Shown here piece by piece: positions 23,580 through 32,650 of a DNA stretch of 60,859 nucleotides (its first letter is position 1; the number at the start of each line of letters is the position of its first letter). Location of the stretch: contig JBLMWU010000124.1 of the NCBI GenBank assembly GCA_050257395.1, positions 1 to 60,859 on the forward strand. Direction: 5' to 3'. A program made the position numbers and the translations under genes. The notes under the pieces are model-generated. The model saw only the letters and a program-made list of their open reading frames with translations. It ran no database searches and was not told the DNA's origin. The DNA comes from JAIRTY01 sp050257395 (GTDB lineage Bacteria; Actinomycetota; Actinomycetes; Streptosporangiales; Streptosporangiaceae).

Positions 23580-24041
23580 CTAGTCCAGATCGGCGAGGGC
23601 CTTCTGGTACTCGGCGATGTCACGCGCCTGGGGAATCGGATTGACGACCTTCCACCGGACGACGCCGGCTTTGTCGATGACGAACGTCCCGCGGGTGGCG
23701 ACGCCCTTTTCATCGTCGAACACACCGTAGAGCTTGGCCACGGCACCGTGCGGCCAGAAATCAGACAGCAACCTGAACGTGAAGTGATCGCGATCTGCCC
23801 ACGTCCGCAGCACGAAGCCGGAGTCCACCGACACGGCGAGGACCTCCACATCCTCGCGGGACACCTCGGGGAAGTCGTCCCGCAGGGCGCAGAGCTCGCC
23901 GCTGCACACCCCGCTGAACGCGAGCGGGTAGAACACGAGCACCACGTGCTTGCTGCCCCGCAGGCCCGATAGCCGGACCGGCTCGCCGTGCTGATCTTTG
24001 AGCTCGAAATCAGGCGCTTCCTGGCCGACCTCGATCGCCAT
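23580..24041 (-). CDS. ahpE: AhpE-type peroxiredoxin
   Basis: 153-residue thiol peroxidase that reduces peroxides and peroxynitrite. Peroxidatic Cys46 in YPLAFSGVCSGELCALRD with the preceding Pro and Ser; a second Cys (Cys51) lies close by. LLSDFWPHGAVAKLYGVFDDEKGVATRGTFVID is nearly diagnostic of the AhpE group known from Mycobacterium. Start at 24041 has AAAGGA upstream, and the reading frame before it is not conserved-looking. Next to DUF3052 and, further on, aceE, the order also seen in Streptomyces. Confidence 0.93.
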   Translation of the reverse strand: MAIEVGQEAPDFELKDQHGEPVRLSGLRGSKHVVLVFYPLAFSGVCSGELCALRDDFPEVSREDVEVLAVSVDSGFVLRTWADRDHFTFRLLSDFWPHGAVAKLYGVFDDEKGVATRGTFVIDKAGVVRWKVVNPIPQARDIAEYQKALADLD

Positions 24042-24190
24042 TGGCTGGAATCCTTTCCGCGGAGACGGAACGCAGCAGACAGGCCTTAGTCTGCCACCGC
24101 CAGCGGCCGGCCGGGGCAGCACCCGGGCCAGCGGGACAGCCGTGCCGGACGGGATCGGGACGGCTGGAGGTCAGAGCCTGCCGGGGGTTC

Positions 24191-24619
24191 TCAGCGGCGG
24201 GCCTTGGGCGCGGCGAGACGGGTGCCCAGCCAGTCCCGGCCAGCGCTCACGCTGGAGGTCTGGGACAGCCCGGCGGTCGGCACGACTTCGCCGATCTCGC
24301 TCGGCTCCACATACCGGTCGCGGCCCGCCTTCGGGGTGAGCAGCCAGATGTTGCCTCTATCGGTGAGGGGCGTGAGCGCATCGACGAGCGCCTCGAAGAG
24401 GTCGCCATCACCGTCCCGCCACCACAGCAGGACGACATCGACTACGTCGTCGTAGTCCTCATCAACCAGCTCAACGTCCTGCATGGCGGTGATCGCCTCG
24501 CGCAACTGCTCGTCGCAGTCGTCGTCGTAGCCGATCTCCTGCACCACCTGACCCGGCTTGATGCCGAGCCGCTCGGCCAGGCCACCTTGCTCCTGCGCCT
24601 GGCGCGCGGTCGCGCTCAC
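24191..24619 (-). CDS. DUF3052 protein
   Basis: 142 residues from GTG 24619 (GAGGAGG upstream). DUF3052 pattern: LAERLGIKPGQVVQEIGYDDDCDEQLREAI, a run of acidic residues (DEDYDDVVDVVLLWWRDGDGDLFEALVDA) and WLLTPKAGRDRYVEPSEIGE. Family function unknown; it is conserved beside aceE and ahpE across actinomycetes. A C-terminal tail (SVSAGRDWLGTRLAAPKARR) is typical of the family. Confidence 0.92.
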   Translation of the reverse strand: MSATARQAQEQGGLAERLGIKPGQVVQEIGYDDDCDEQLREAITAMQDVELVDEDYDDVVDVVLLWWRDGDGDLFEALVDALTPLTDRGNIWLLTPKAGRDRYVEPSEIGEVVPTAGLSQTSSVSAGRDWLGTRLAAPKARR

Positions 24620-24800
24620 TGACGTCCTCCTCGGTCCCTTCTCGCGGACGAGCCGCGTCGGCACTGCTTGATTGGCACAGTCCACACTGGGTCGGGCCCG
24701 TGCGCAAGTGCCAAACGGCCCAGAAACGAAATCCGTTTTCGGACAGCCGCAGTCTGGGGTGGCCGGTAAGCCGCGGATCCTCCTGGCAGGCTTGGTTCTT

Positions 24801-25211
24801 CTATTGAAGGAACGAGAAGCGTACCTGCCGGTCCGGATTGTCGACGTTGAGGTCGACGAGGGCGATGGACTGCCAGGTGCCCAGGGCCAGCCGCCCGCCC
24901 AGCACCGGCACGGTCAGGAACGGCGTCACCAGGGCGGGCAGCACGTGGGTCCGGCCGTGCCCCCGGGAGCCGTGGGCGTGCTGCCAGCGGTCGTCCGCCG
25001 GGAGGATCGTGCCCAGCACGTCCAGCAGGTCGGCGTCGCTGCCGGAGCCCAGTTCCAGCAGCGCCAGCCCGGCCGTGGCGTGCGGCACGAACACGTGCAG
25101 CAGCCCGTCCCCGCCGTCGGCGGCGTGGGCCGCGAACTCCTGGCACCGGGAGGTGATGTCGAGCACGGTCTCGCGGCCGCCGGTCTGCAGCCGGATGATC
25201 TCCGTCTTCAT
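24801..25211 (-). CDS. yjbQ: YjbQ family (UPF0047) protein
   Basis: 136 residues. Family signatures LLHVFVPHATAGLALLEL, the HAHGSRGHGRTHVLPALVTP segment with conserved His/Asn-type residues, and LGTWQSIALVDLNVD. E. coli YjbQ has weak thiamine-phosphate-synthase-like side activity; the physiological role is unsettled. Stand-alone gene. Confidence 0.93.
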   Translation of the reverse strand: MKTEIIRLQTGGRETVLDITSRCQEFAAHAADGGDGLLHVFVPHATAGLALLELGSGSDADLLDVLGTILPADDRWQHAHGSRGHGRTHVLPALVTPFLTVPVLGGRLALGTWQSIALVDLNVDNPDRQVRFSFLQ

Positions 25212-25288
25212 ACCGGACGACTGTTCCCCGCCCGGGCGTCCGCACGCAACCCGGGCGGGCCATGGCGTCCCCGGCTGCCGCCAGCGCG

Positions 25289-25528
25289 CTACTTCCGGCT
25301 GCCGGCCGCCTTCCGGGAGGACTTCCGCTGCCCGTCGCCCTTGCGGCGGGGGTGCTCCACGACGGCGTCCGGGCCGGGGAAGACCAGGCCGGTGTGCCCG
25401 TCGTCGAACCGGACCACGTAGGGCGGCTCGCCGGAGCTGCCATGGATCTCTACAATCTCGCCCGTTTTGTCTGGATCACCCACGTTGTGCCCGTGGATCC
25501 GCAGCATGTCGCCCACTGTCGCCTGCAT
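25289..25528 (-). CDS. DUF1918 protein
   Basis: 79 residues. The SH3-like DUF1918 core is clear: ATVGDMLRIHGHNVGDPDKTGEIVEIHG, then PPYVVRFDDGHTGLVFPGPDAVVEH, and a Lys/Arg-rich tail. ATG 25528 lies ten bases from GGAGG; the GTG three codons upstream is too close to it. Family function unknown, actinobacterial. Confidence 0.92.
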   Translation of the reverse strand: MQATVGDMLRIHGHNVGDPDKTGEIVEIHGSSGEPPYVVRFDDGHTGLVFPGPDAVVEHPRRKGDGQRKSSRKAAGSRK

Positions 25529-25890
25529 GCCGATCACCCCTCCAGCCTGCGCCTCAGCGCCCGCGTCGCTGGCCTGCCCCGGCGGGCCCGGACCCGGTCC
25601 GGCCCTGGGTCAGGCCCCGGCAGCACATAGGCTCGAAGATGTGCCACCGCCCGTACGCCCACGGCGTACCCAGGTTCGCATCGGAACCCACCTGGCTGTA
25701 GGGGCCAGAGGTCCCGCCTGGTGGGACGGTCGCCGCTACCGGCGGGTAGGGATCGCGCCGCCAGGGTGCAGGCACCAGAATTGGTCTGGACAACTCATAC
25801 GGAACAACCAAGCGGGGCGGCCACACCCGCCCTGCTGGACGCACCAGGCGGCTACCGCCGCCCCGCACCGCGAAAGGCGAGGGATACCTC
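25529..25890 (+). other. 362-nt intergenic region upstream of aceE
   Basis: No gene seen. It holds several inverted repeats that could be regulator sites for aceE: GTCCC...GGGAC (25711-25727), CTACC-GGCG-GGTAG (25736-25749), and the dre-like sequence at 25780-25795. GCGAGGG just before the GTG at 25891 is the ribosome site. No convincing -35/-10 pair found. Confidence 0.5.
25780..25795 (+). promoter_or_regulatory. Possible GntR/HutC (DasR dre-like) site upstream of aceE
   Basis: ATTGGTCTGGACAACT agrees with a DasR-type element (ACTGGTCTAGACCACT, recalled from the literature) at 13 of 16 positions; TGGTCT...ACAA is an imperfect palindrome. Located 96 nt before the aceE start. Could be chance. 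Confidence 0.25.
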
Positions 25891-28680
25891 GTGGCTGCCG
25901 GACGCCAGCGCTACTCGATCATCAGCGACGGACTCCCCACCCAGCTCCCTGACATCGACCCGGATGAGACCCGGGAGTGGGTCGACTCTTTTGACACGGT
26001 CGTGCGGACGCGGGGGCGCTCCCGCGCCCGGTACGTGATGCTGCGGTTGCTGGAGCGGGCCCGGGAGCAGCAGGTCGGCGTGCCCGGCCTGCGGAGCACC
26101 GACTACATCAACACGATCCCGCCCGAGCGCGAGCCCTGGTTCCCGGGCGACGAGTACGTGGAGCGGCGGATCCGCGCCTACATCCGGTGGAACGCCGCCG
26201 TCATGGTCTCCCGGGCGAACCGGGCCGGGCTGGGGGTGGGCGGGCACATCGCCACCTACGCCTCGGCCGCCAGCCTGTACGAGGTGGGCTTCAACCACTT
26301 CTTCCGCGGCAAGGACCACGGCCAGCCCGGCGACCAGGTCTTCATCCAGGGCCACGCCGCGCCGGGCATCTACGCCCGCGCCTTCCTGGAGGGCAGGCTC
26401 GCCCAGCAGCAGCTCGACGGCTTCCGCCAGGAGCTCTCCCACCCCGGCGGCGGGCTGCCGTCCTACCCGCACCCGCGGCTGATGCCGGACTTCTGGGAGT
26501 TCCCCACGGTCTCCATGGGCCTGGGCCCCATCAATGCCATCTACCAGGCCCGGTTCAACCGGTACCTGCTCGCCCGGGAGATCGCCGACACCAGCGACTC
26601 CCACGTCTGGGCGTTCCTGGGTGACGGGGAGATGGACGAGCCCGAGGCGCTCGGCGCGATCGGCGTGGCGGCCCGCGAGGAGCTGGACAACCTCACCTTC
26701 GTCATCAACTGCAACCTGCAGCGGCTGGACGGCCCGGTCCGCGGCAACGGCAAGATCATCCAGGAGCTGGAGGCGGTCTTCCGCGGCGCCGGCTGGAACG
26801 TGATCAAGGTGATCTGGGGCCGGGACTGGGACCCGCTGCTGGCCCAGGACACCGACGGGGTGCTGGTCAACAAAATGAACACCACCCCCGACGGCCAGTT
26901 CCAGACCTACGCGGTGGAGTCCGGCGCCTACATCCGGGAGCACTTCTTCGGCAGCGACCCGCGGCTGCGCGCCATGGTCGCCCACCTGTCCGACGACGAG
27001 CTGCGGAACCTGTCCCGGGGCGGGCACGACTACCGCAAGGTGTACGCCGCCTTCAAGGCCGCCCAGGCGCACGTCGGCCAGCCGACCGTGATCCTGGCGC
27101 ACACCATCAAGGGCTGGACGCTCGGCCCGGACTTCGAGGGCCGCAACGCCACCCACCAGATGAAGAAGCTGACCGTCGCCGAGCTCAAGGAGTTCCGCGA
27201 CCGGCTCTACCTGCCGATCCCGGACAAGGCGCTGGAGGCCGATCTCCCGCCCTACTACCACCCGGGCGAGGACTCCGACGAGATCGCCTACATGCGCGAG
27301 CGGCGGGCCGCGCTCGGCGGCTACCTGCCGCGCCGGGTGGTCCGCGGCAAGCAGCTGCAGCTGCCCGGCGACAGCACCTACGAGGAGCTCCGGCGGGGCA
27401 GCGGCAAGCAGCCGGTGGCCACCACGATGGCGTTCGTCCGGCTGCTCAAGGACCTGATGAAGGACCCGCAGATCGGCAACCGGTTCGTGCCGATCATCCC
27501 GGACGAGGCGCGCACCTTCGGCATGGACTCGCTGTTCCCCAGCGCCAAGATCTACTCACCGCACGGGCAGAAGTACGAGGCCGTGGACCGTGCCCTGCTG
27601 CTGTCCTACAAGGAGTCCGAGCGGGGCCAGATCCTGCACGAGGGCATCAGCGAGGCCGGCGCGATGGGGTCGGTCATCGCGGCCGGCACCTCGTACGCCA
27701 CCTTCGGCACGCCGATGATCCCGGTGTACGTGTTCTACTCGATGTTCGGCTGGCAGCGGACCGGGGACCAGATGTGGGCCCTCGGCGACCAGCTCGGCCG
27801 GGGCTTCCTGCTCGGGGCCACCGCCGGCCGCACCACCCTCACCGGGGAGGGCCTCCAGCACAACGACGGGCACTCGCTGCTGCTGGCGTCCGTCAGCCCG
27901 GCCTGCGTGGCCTATGACGCGGCGTGGGCTTACGAGCTGTCCTACATCCTCAAGGACGGCCTGCGGCGGATGTACGGGGGCAGCGAGGAGCATCCGCACG
28001 GCGAGAACATCTTCTACTACCTGACCGTCTACAACGAGCCCTACGTCCAGCCGGCCGAGCCCGCGGACTACCCGGGCGGCCCTGCCGCCCTGGAGCAGGG
28101 GATCCTGCGGGGCCTGTACCGGTACGCCCCCGCGCCCGCCGTGGACGGCGAGGCCGGCGGCGCCGCCCGGGACGGGGCCGCCCCGCGGGTGCAGGTGCTG
28201 GCCTCCGGGGTGGCCATGCGCTGGGCCCTGGAGGCCCAGCGGCTGCTGGCCACAGACTGGGGTGTGGCCGCAGACGTCTGGTCCGCCACGTCCTGGACCG
28301 AGCTGCGGCGGGACGCGCTGGCGTGCGAGGAGTGGAACCTGCTGCACCCGGACGCCGAGGCCCGGGTGCCGTACGTCAGCCAGGCGCTGGCGGACGAGCC
28401 CGGCCCGGTGGTGGCGGTCAGCGACTGGATCCGCGCGGTGCCGGACCAGATCGCCCGCTGGGTGCCCGCCCCGTTCACCTCGCTCGGCACCGACGGGTAC
28501 GGGTTCTCCGACACCCGGGCCGCCGCCCGGCGGTTCTTCCACGTGGACGCCGAGTCCATCACCCTGGCGGTGCTCAGCCAGCTCGTGAAGCGCGGGGAGG
28601 TCAAGCCGGAGTCGCTCAGCCAGGCGATCGAGAAGTACCGGCTCGACGTCCCGGTCAGCGCCTGGCTCAGCGCGGGCTGA
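25891..28680 (+). CDS. aceE: Pyruvate dehydrogenase E1 component, homodimeric type
   Basis: 929 residues; decarboxylates pyruvate with thiamine diphosphate and passes the acetyl group to E2, feeding acetyl-CoA to the fatty-acid genes nearby. ThDP motif GDGEMDEPEALGAIG from 244, ending in VINCNLQRLDGPVRGNGKIIQELE. The usual AceE landmarks HAAPGIYARAFLEGRL, PHPRLMPDFWEFPTVSMGLGP, AHTIKGWTLG, and C-terminal DGYGFSDTRAAARRFFHVD are present. GTG start with GCGAGGG. E2 and E3 genes are not here, as in other actinomycetes. Length is normal (about 890-930). Confidence 0.97.
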   Translation: MAAGRQRYSIISDGLPTQLPDIDPDETREWVDSFDTVVRTRGRSRARYVMLRLLERAREQQVGVPGLRSTDYINTIPPEREPWFPGDEYVERRIRAYIRWNAAVMVSRANRAGLGVGGHIATYASAASLYEVGFNHFFRGKDHGQPGDQVFIQGHAAPGIYARAFLEGRLAQQQLDGFRQELSHPGGGLPSYPHPRLMPDFWEFPTVSMGLGPINAIYQARFNRYLLAREIADTSDSHVWAFLGDGEMDEPEALGAIGVAAREELDNLTFVINCNLQRLDGPVRGNGKIIQELEAVFRGAGWNVIKVIWGRDWDPLLAQDTDGVLVNKMNTTPDGQFQTYAVESGAYIREHFFGSDPRLRAMVAHLSDDELRNLSRGGHDYRKVYAAFKAAQAHVGQPTVILAHTIKGWTLGPDFEGRNATHQMKKLTVAELKEFRDRLYLPIPDKALEADLPPYYHPGEDSDEIAYMRERRAALGGYLPRRVVRGKQLQLPGDSTYEELRRGSGKQPVATTMAFVRLLKDLMKDPQIGNRFVPIIPDEARTFGMDSLFPSAKIYSPHGQKYEAVDRALLLSYKESERGQILHEGISEAGAMGSVIAAGTSYATFGTPMIPVYVFYSMFGWQRTGDQMWALGDQLGRGFLLGATAGRTTLTGEGLQHNDGHSLLLASVSPACVAYDAAWAYELSYILKDGLRRMYGGSEEHPHGENIFYYLTVYNEPYVQPAEPADYPGGPAALEQGILRGLYRYAPAPAVDGEAGGAARDGAAPRVQVLASGVAMRWALEAQRLLATDWGVAADVWSATSWTELRRDALACEEWNLLHPDAEARVPYVSQALADEPGPVVAVSDWIRAVPDQIARWVPAPFTSLGTDGYGFSDTRAAARRFFHVDAESITLAVLSQLVKRGEVKPESLSQAIEKYRLDVPVSAWLSAG

Positions 28681-28808
28681 AATTACGTATTGGATTCGCG
28701 CTACCCCGTAAATGAGCGAAGTGCGGCTGTTACGCTGAGCCAGCCGGGCATTCACGCGATGTTACCTGGCTATTTACCATGGATATTCGCATACTAAGGA
28801 TATTCGTA
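28681..28808 (+). promoter_or_regulatory. aceE-cvnA intergenic region with direct repeat
   Basis: Less GC-rich than the surroundings. TTACG...CGTAA (28683-28687 with 28707-28711) might form a weak aceE terminator. GGATATTCG occurs twice (28781-28789 and 28798-28806), the second copy ending two bases before the cvnA start; possible operator or translational site. Confidence 0.35.
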
Positions 28809-31184
28809 ATGGCACTGCGTCCGCGTTCTGTCCGGGTCAGGGTTTCGTTACTGGTACTCGTTCCGCTGGTCTTCCTGCTCGGCCTCTTCGGCTACCTCGT
28901 CACCACCTCCGCGGCGACCGTCCTGACCCTGAACCGGTCCCGGGTCATGATGGACGAGCTCGCGCGCCCGGTGGCCGGCCTGCAGCAGGCACTGGCCGCC
29001 GAGCGCGCCCAGGTCACCGTGTACTACGCACGGCCCGGCGCGCAGTCCCTGGCCACGCTGCAGCAGCTCCAGGCGGGCACGGACCGGGCGGCCGCCGCGT
29101 TCCGGGCAGCGGCAGGCTCCCCGGCGGTCACGCAGAGCGCGTCGGCGGGCGGCCGGCAGGCCATCAGCGGGCTGCTCGCCGGGGTGGCGCAGGTCACCGG
29201 CCTCCGCCAGGGCATCCCCGGCCGGAAGGCCAGCCCCCGCCAGCTCCTGTCCGCCTACGACAACACGCTGGCCGCCAGCTACGGGGTGCTGGAACAGGCG
29301 ATCATCGCCGAAGGCAATTCCGCCCAGGTCCTCCCGGCGATCGCCATCGTCGAACTGGCGGTTTCCAACGAGTTCCTGCAGCAGGAGAGCGCGCTGCTGA
29401 ATGGCGATTTCGCCGCGAAGGCATTTCCCGCCGCCGACCGGCGGGCCTTTGCCAGCCTGGTCGGCGCGCACCGGCTGCTCTACGGCCAGTGCCTGCCCTA
29501 CCTGACCCGCCCGGACCTGGCCACGCTGCAGCGCGACGTCGGCCCGGTGGCGGGCAGGCTGACGGCCCTGGAGAACGCGGTCGCCCAGGACAGCTCCCCA
29601 GCCGGGGCGGTCCCGGTGCCGTCAGCCACCTGGAACTCCGCGGTCGGGGCCTACAGCACGCAGGTCCGGGCAGCCGTCGGGGTGGCGGAGGCACGCTTCG
29701 CGGCCGGGGCCCGTGCGCAGGCCGCCGCCAAGCTCCGCACCCTGCTGCTGACCGGCGGCCTCGGCCTGGCCGGCGTGGTCCTGTCCCTGGCGTTCTCGCT
29801 ATGGCTCGCCGCCGGCCTGACCCGCCAGCTCTCCGGCCTGCGCGACTCGGCGCTGGACCTGGCGAACCGGCACCTGCCCGGGGTGGTGCGCAGGCTGCGG
29901 GCCGGGGAAGAGGTGGACGCCGACTCCGAGGTGCCGGCGCTGGAACCGGAAGCCGATGAGATCGGCCAGGTCAAGACCGCTTTCAACGCGGCCCGGCGGA
30001 CAGCGGTCGAAGCGGCCGTGGACGAGGCGAAGCTGCGCCGCGGCGTCAGCGACGTGTTCCGCAACCTCGCCAAGCGGAACCAGTCGCTGCTGCACCGCCA
30101 GATGGCGCTGCTCGACGCGCTGGAGCGGCGGGAGAACGACCCGGACAACCTGCAGGGCCTGTTCCGCATCGACCACCTCACCACCCGCATGCGGCGGCAC
30201 GCCGAAAGCCTCGTCGTGCTGGCCGGTGACACCCCCAAGCGCGGCTGGCGCCATCCGGTGCCCTTCATCGACGTCCTGCGGGCAGCAGCGGCCGAGGTCG
30301 AGGACTACACCCGGATCAAGGTCATCTGCACCACGCCGGGGTCCCTGGCCGGGCCGGCGGTGGCGGACGTGATCCACCTGATCGCTGAGCTCGCCGAGAA
30401 CGCCGCCCTGTACTCGCCGCAGCACACGCAGGTCCGGGTCGTCGGGGAGCTGGTGGCGACGGGCTTCGCCGTCGAGGTCGAGGACCGGGGGCTGGGCCTG
30501 ACCGAGCAGGAACTGGCCGAGATCAACGGCCGGCTGGCGGATCCGCCCGACTTCGACCTGTCCGGCTCCGAGCAGCTCGGCATCTTCGTCACGGCGCGGC
30601 TCGCCAGGCGGCACGGCATCAGCGTGTCGCTGACCCGGTCCCCCTACGGCGGGGTGACCGCGGTGGTGCTCATCCCCATGGACCTGGTGGCGGACACCGA
30701 CGGCCTGGGCGCGGGCAACGGCGCGCAGCCTCTGCTGCCCGGCGGCCGCCACGTCCTGAGCGGGCGCGGCGGCCCCGGGCTGGAGGGCACCGGGCCGCTC
30801 AGCCCGGCCGCAGGTGAGCCCCAGCCGGCCGCGGTGGGCGCCGGCCCGGGCTGGCTGGCCTGGGAAGCGGCAGCCGAGCCGGCCGCCGGCCAGGACACCG
30901 CGCCAGCCACGGAGCCGTGGGCGGAGCGGGCAGAGCCCGGCGACGGCGCCCCCGAACCGGGCGGCCCCGGCCTGCCCCAGCGGGTCAGGCAGGCGAGCAT
31001 GGCTCCGCAACTGCGGCATGCGGCCGCCAGCAGGCCGGCTTCCCGGGGGCAGCCGCTGCGCGACCCGGAGGTGGCGCGCGCCGTGGCGGCCGCTTTCCAC
31101 CGCGGCTGGCGGGAAGGCCTCGCCGAGCCCGGCCCGGCGGACCCGGCCGCGACGCCGGCTGAGGAAGGCGGTCAGGACTCATGA
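28809..31184 (+). CDS. cvnA: Conservon sensor-like histidine kinase (CvnA type)
   Basis: 791 residues. TM1 about 10-40, an extracytoplasmic NIT-like helical sensor (about 40-305), TM2 about 309-337, HAMP, a helical segment RNLAKRNQSLLHRQMALLDALERRENDP and HLTTRMRRHAES in place of a classic DHp, then an HATPase_c domain with HLIAELAENAALYSP (about 523-537) and G-box. A 150-residue Pro/Ala/Glu-rich tail follows. First gene of a kinase-roadblock-DUF742-GTPase conservon, which acts like a membrane-linked G-protein switch. Start at 28809 has AAGGA. Codon 14 is TTA, the rare leucine codon. Confidence 0.92.
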   Translation: MALRPRSVRVRVSLLVLVPLVFLLGLFGYLVTTSAATVLTLNRSRVMMDELARPVAGLQQALAAERAQVTVYYARPGAQSLATLQQLQAGTDRAAAAFRAAAGSPAVTQSASAGGRQAISGLLAGVAQVTGLRQGIPGRKASPRQLLSAYDNTLAASYGVLEQAIIAEGNSAQVLPAIAIVELAVSNEFLQQESALLNGDFAAKAFPAADRRAFASLVGAHRLLYGQCLPYLTRPDLATLQRDVGPVAGRLTALENAVAQDSSPAGAVPVPSATWNSAVGAYSTQVRAAVGVAEARFAAGARAQAAAKLRTLLLTGGLGLAGVVLSLAFSLWLAAGLTRQLSGLRDSALDLANRHLPGVVRRLRAGEEVDADSEVPALEPEADEIGQVKTAFNAARRTAVEAAVDEAKLRRGVSDVFRNLAKRNQSLLHRQMALLDALERRENDPDNLQGLFRIDHLTTRMRRHAESLVVLAGDTPKRGWRHPVPFIDVLRAAAAEVEDYTRIKVICTTPGSLAGPAVADVIHLIAELAENAALYSPQHTQVRVVGELVATGFAVEVEDRGLGLTEQELAEINGRLADPPDFDLSGSEQLGIFVTARLARRHGISVSLTRSPYGGVTAVVLIPMDLVADTDGLGAGNGAQPLLPGGRHVLSGRGGPGLEGTGPLSPAAGEPQPAAVGAGPGWLAWEAAAEPAAGQDTAPATEPWAERAEPGDGAPEPGGPGLPQRVRQASMAPQLRHAAASRPASRGQPLRDPEVARAVAAAFHRGWREGLAEPGPADPAATPAEEGGQDS

Positions 31185-31630
31185 CGACCAGCGCCACCCA
31201 GTCCCCGCAGCAGCCACCGCGGCGGACCGCCGGCACCGACACCCAGCTCGACTGGCTGCTCGACGACCTGGTGAACCGGGTCGCGCACCTGCAGCATGCC
31301 GCGATCCTCTCCAGGGACGGGCTGGCCACGGGCTCCTCGGCCGGGCTGAGCCGGGAGGACGCGGAGCACCTCGCCGCGCTCGCGGCCGGGATCGCCAGCC
31401 TGTCCAGCGGCGGCTCGGAGTACTTCGGGATCGGCCAGGTGCAGCAGACGGTCATCGAGGCGGACGGCGGCTTCCTGTTCGTGACCGCCGCTGGCCAGGG
31501 CAGCTGCCTCGCCGTTCTCGCCGCCCCGGCCGCGGACGTCGGCACCGTCGCCTACGAGATGGCCGTGCTGGTGAAGCGGGTCGGCAGGCATCTGGGAGTC
31601 GGCAGGCGGCCAGCAGCAGACGCCGGCTGA
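31181..31630 (+). CDS. cvnB: Roadblock/LC7 domain protein (CvnB type)
   Basis: 149 residues. Roadblock/LC7 fold: LDWLLDDLVNRVAHLQHAAILSRDGLATGSSAGL, then EHLAALAAGIASLSSGGSEYFG and GGFLFVTAAGQGSCLAVLAAPAADVGTVAYEMAVLVKRV. Such proteins bind the partner GTPase and may act as its regulator. Start overlaps the kinase stop by ATGA. Confidence 0.95.
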   Translation: MTTSATQSPQQPPRRTAGTDTQLDWLLDDLVNRVAHLQHAAILSRDGLATGSSAGLSREDAEHLAALAAGIASLSSGGSEYFGIGQVQQTVIEADGGFLFVTAAGQGSCLAVLAAPAADVGTVAYEMAVLVKRVGRHLGVGRRPAADAG

Positions 31631-31642
31631 TGCGGGCACGCC

Positions 31643-32020
31643 ATGGCCGGAGCCGATGACCGCTCTCTCGACGCTGACGCCGGTCCCGTCGTCCGCCCCT
31701 ACGCCCTGGTCAGAGGCCGGACCAGGGCGGCCGGGACGGTGCTGGACGTGATCGCGATGGCCTGCGCGGTGCGGGGCGGCGCGCCCGGGACGTGGGAGCG
31801 CGATCTCGAGCCCGAGCACTACGCGCTGCTGCGCCAGTGCCGCGCACCGGCCTCGGTGGCGGACCTGGCCGCCAGCCTCGACCTGCCCCTGGGCGTGATC
31901 CGCGTCCTGCTCGCGGACCTGCGCGAGCGGCGGCTCGTCACCATCCACCAGCCGCGCCCGGAGCGGCTGAACGACATCCGGATACTCAGAGAGGTAGCCG
32001 ATGGGCTACGGCGGCTTTGA
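31643..32020 (+). CDS. cvnC: DUF742 protein (CvnC type)
   Basis: 125 residues. DUF742 signatures VRPYALVRGRT near the N-terminus, PEHYALLRQCRAPASVADLAASLDLPLGVIRVLLADLRERRLVTIHQP, a winged-helix-like stretch, and NDIRILREVADGLRRL at the end. Third gene of the conservon; overlaps the GTPase gene by 20 nt. Possible DNA-binding or GTPase adaptor. Confidence 0.95.
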   Translation: MAGADDRSLDADAGPVVRPYALVRGRTRAAGTVLDVIAMACAVRGGAPGTWERDLEPEHYALLRQCRAPASVADLAASLDLPLGVIRVLLADLRERRLVTIHQPRPERLNDIRILREVADGLRRL

Positions 32021-32627
32021 CGGCGACGGCGACAGCGGGCCCGGCGGCGGGCAGGCCGCGGCCCCGGTCGCCATCAAGATCCTGGTAGCGGGCAGCTTCG
32101 GGGTCGGCAAGACCACCCTGGTCGGCTCGCTCACCGAGATCCGGCCGTTACGCACCGAGGAGGACCTCAGCCAGCCCGGCGCGGGCATCGACCTGCTCGC
32201 CGGCACCGAGCCCAAGCGGGCCACCACGGTGGCGATGGACTTCGGCCGGATCACCATCCGCAGCGACCTCGTGGTGTACCTGTTCGGCATGCCGGGCCAG
32301 GAACGGTTCTGGTTCATGTGGGACGACCTGTCCCAGGGCGCGCTGGGCGCGGTCATCCTGGCCGACACCAGGCGGCTCGGCGGCTGCTTCCATGCCATCG
32401 ACTACTTCGAGCAGCAGGGACTGCCCTTTGTCGTGGCGCTCAACCTGTTCGACGGGGCGCCGCGCCACCGCACGGAGGCGGTCCGGCGGGCCCTCGACCT
32501 CGGCACCCGGGTGCCGATCATCACCTGCGACGCACGCCAGCGGGAGTCCTGCCGGGACGCCCTGGTGATCCTGGCGTACCACGCGATATCCCTGCTCGGC
32601 GCCGAGGAGAGCGCGCCCGCCAGCTGA
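32001..32627 (+). CDS. cvnD: Conservon ATP/GTP-binding protein (CvnD type)
   Basis: 208-residue Ras-like small GTPase of the bacterial conservon group. P-loop GSFGVGKT (31-38), switch region with TTVAMDFGRI, G3-like LFGMPGQERFWFMWDDLSQGA, and NLFDG (about 144-148) in the place of NKxD. Probably signals with the roadblock and DUF742 proteins downstream of the kinase. Residue 50 (IRPLRTEE) is coded by TTA at 32148-32150. Gly-rich N-terminus of 20 residues. Confidence 0.95.
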   Translation: MGYGGFDGDGDSGPGGGQAAAPVAIKILVAGSFGVGKTTLVGSLTEIRPLRTEEDLSQPGAGIDLLAGTEPKRATTVAMDFGRITIRSDLVVYLFGMPGQERFWFMWDDLSQGALGAVILADTRRLGGCFHAIDYFEQQGLPFVVALNLFDGAPRHRTEAVRRALDLGTRVPIITCDARQRESCRDALVILAYHAISLLGAEESAPAS

Positions 32628-32650
32628 CCGGCACGTGGCACGCTGGTGGC

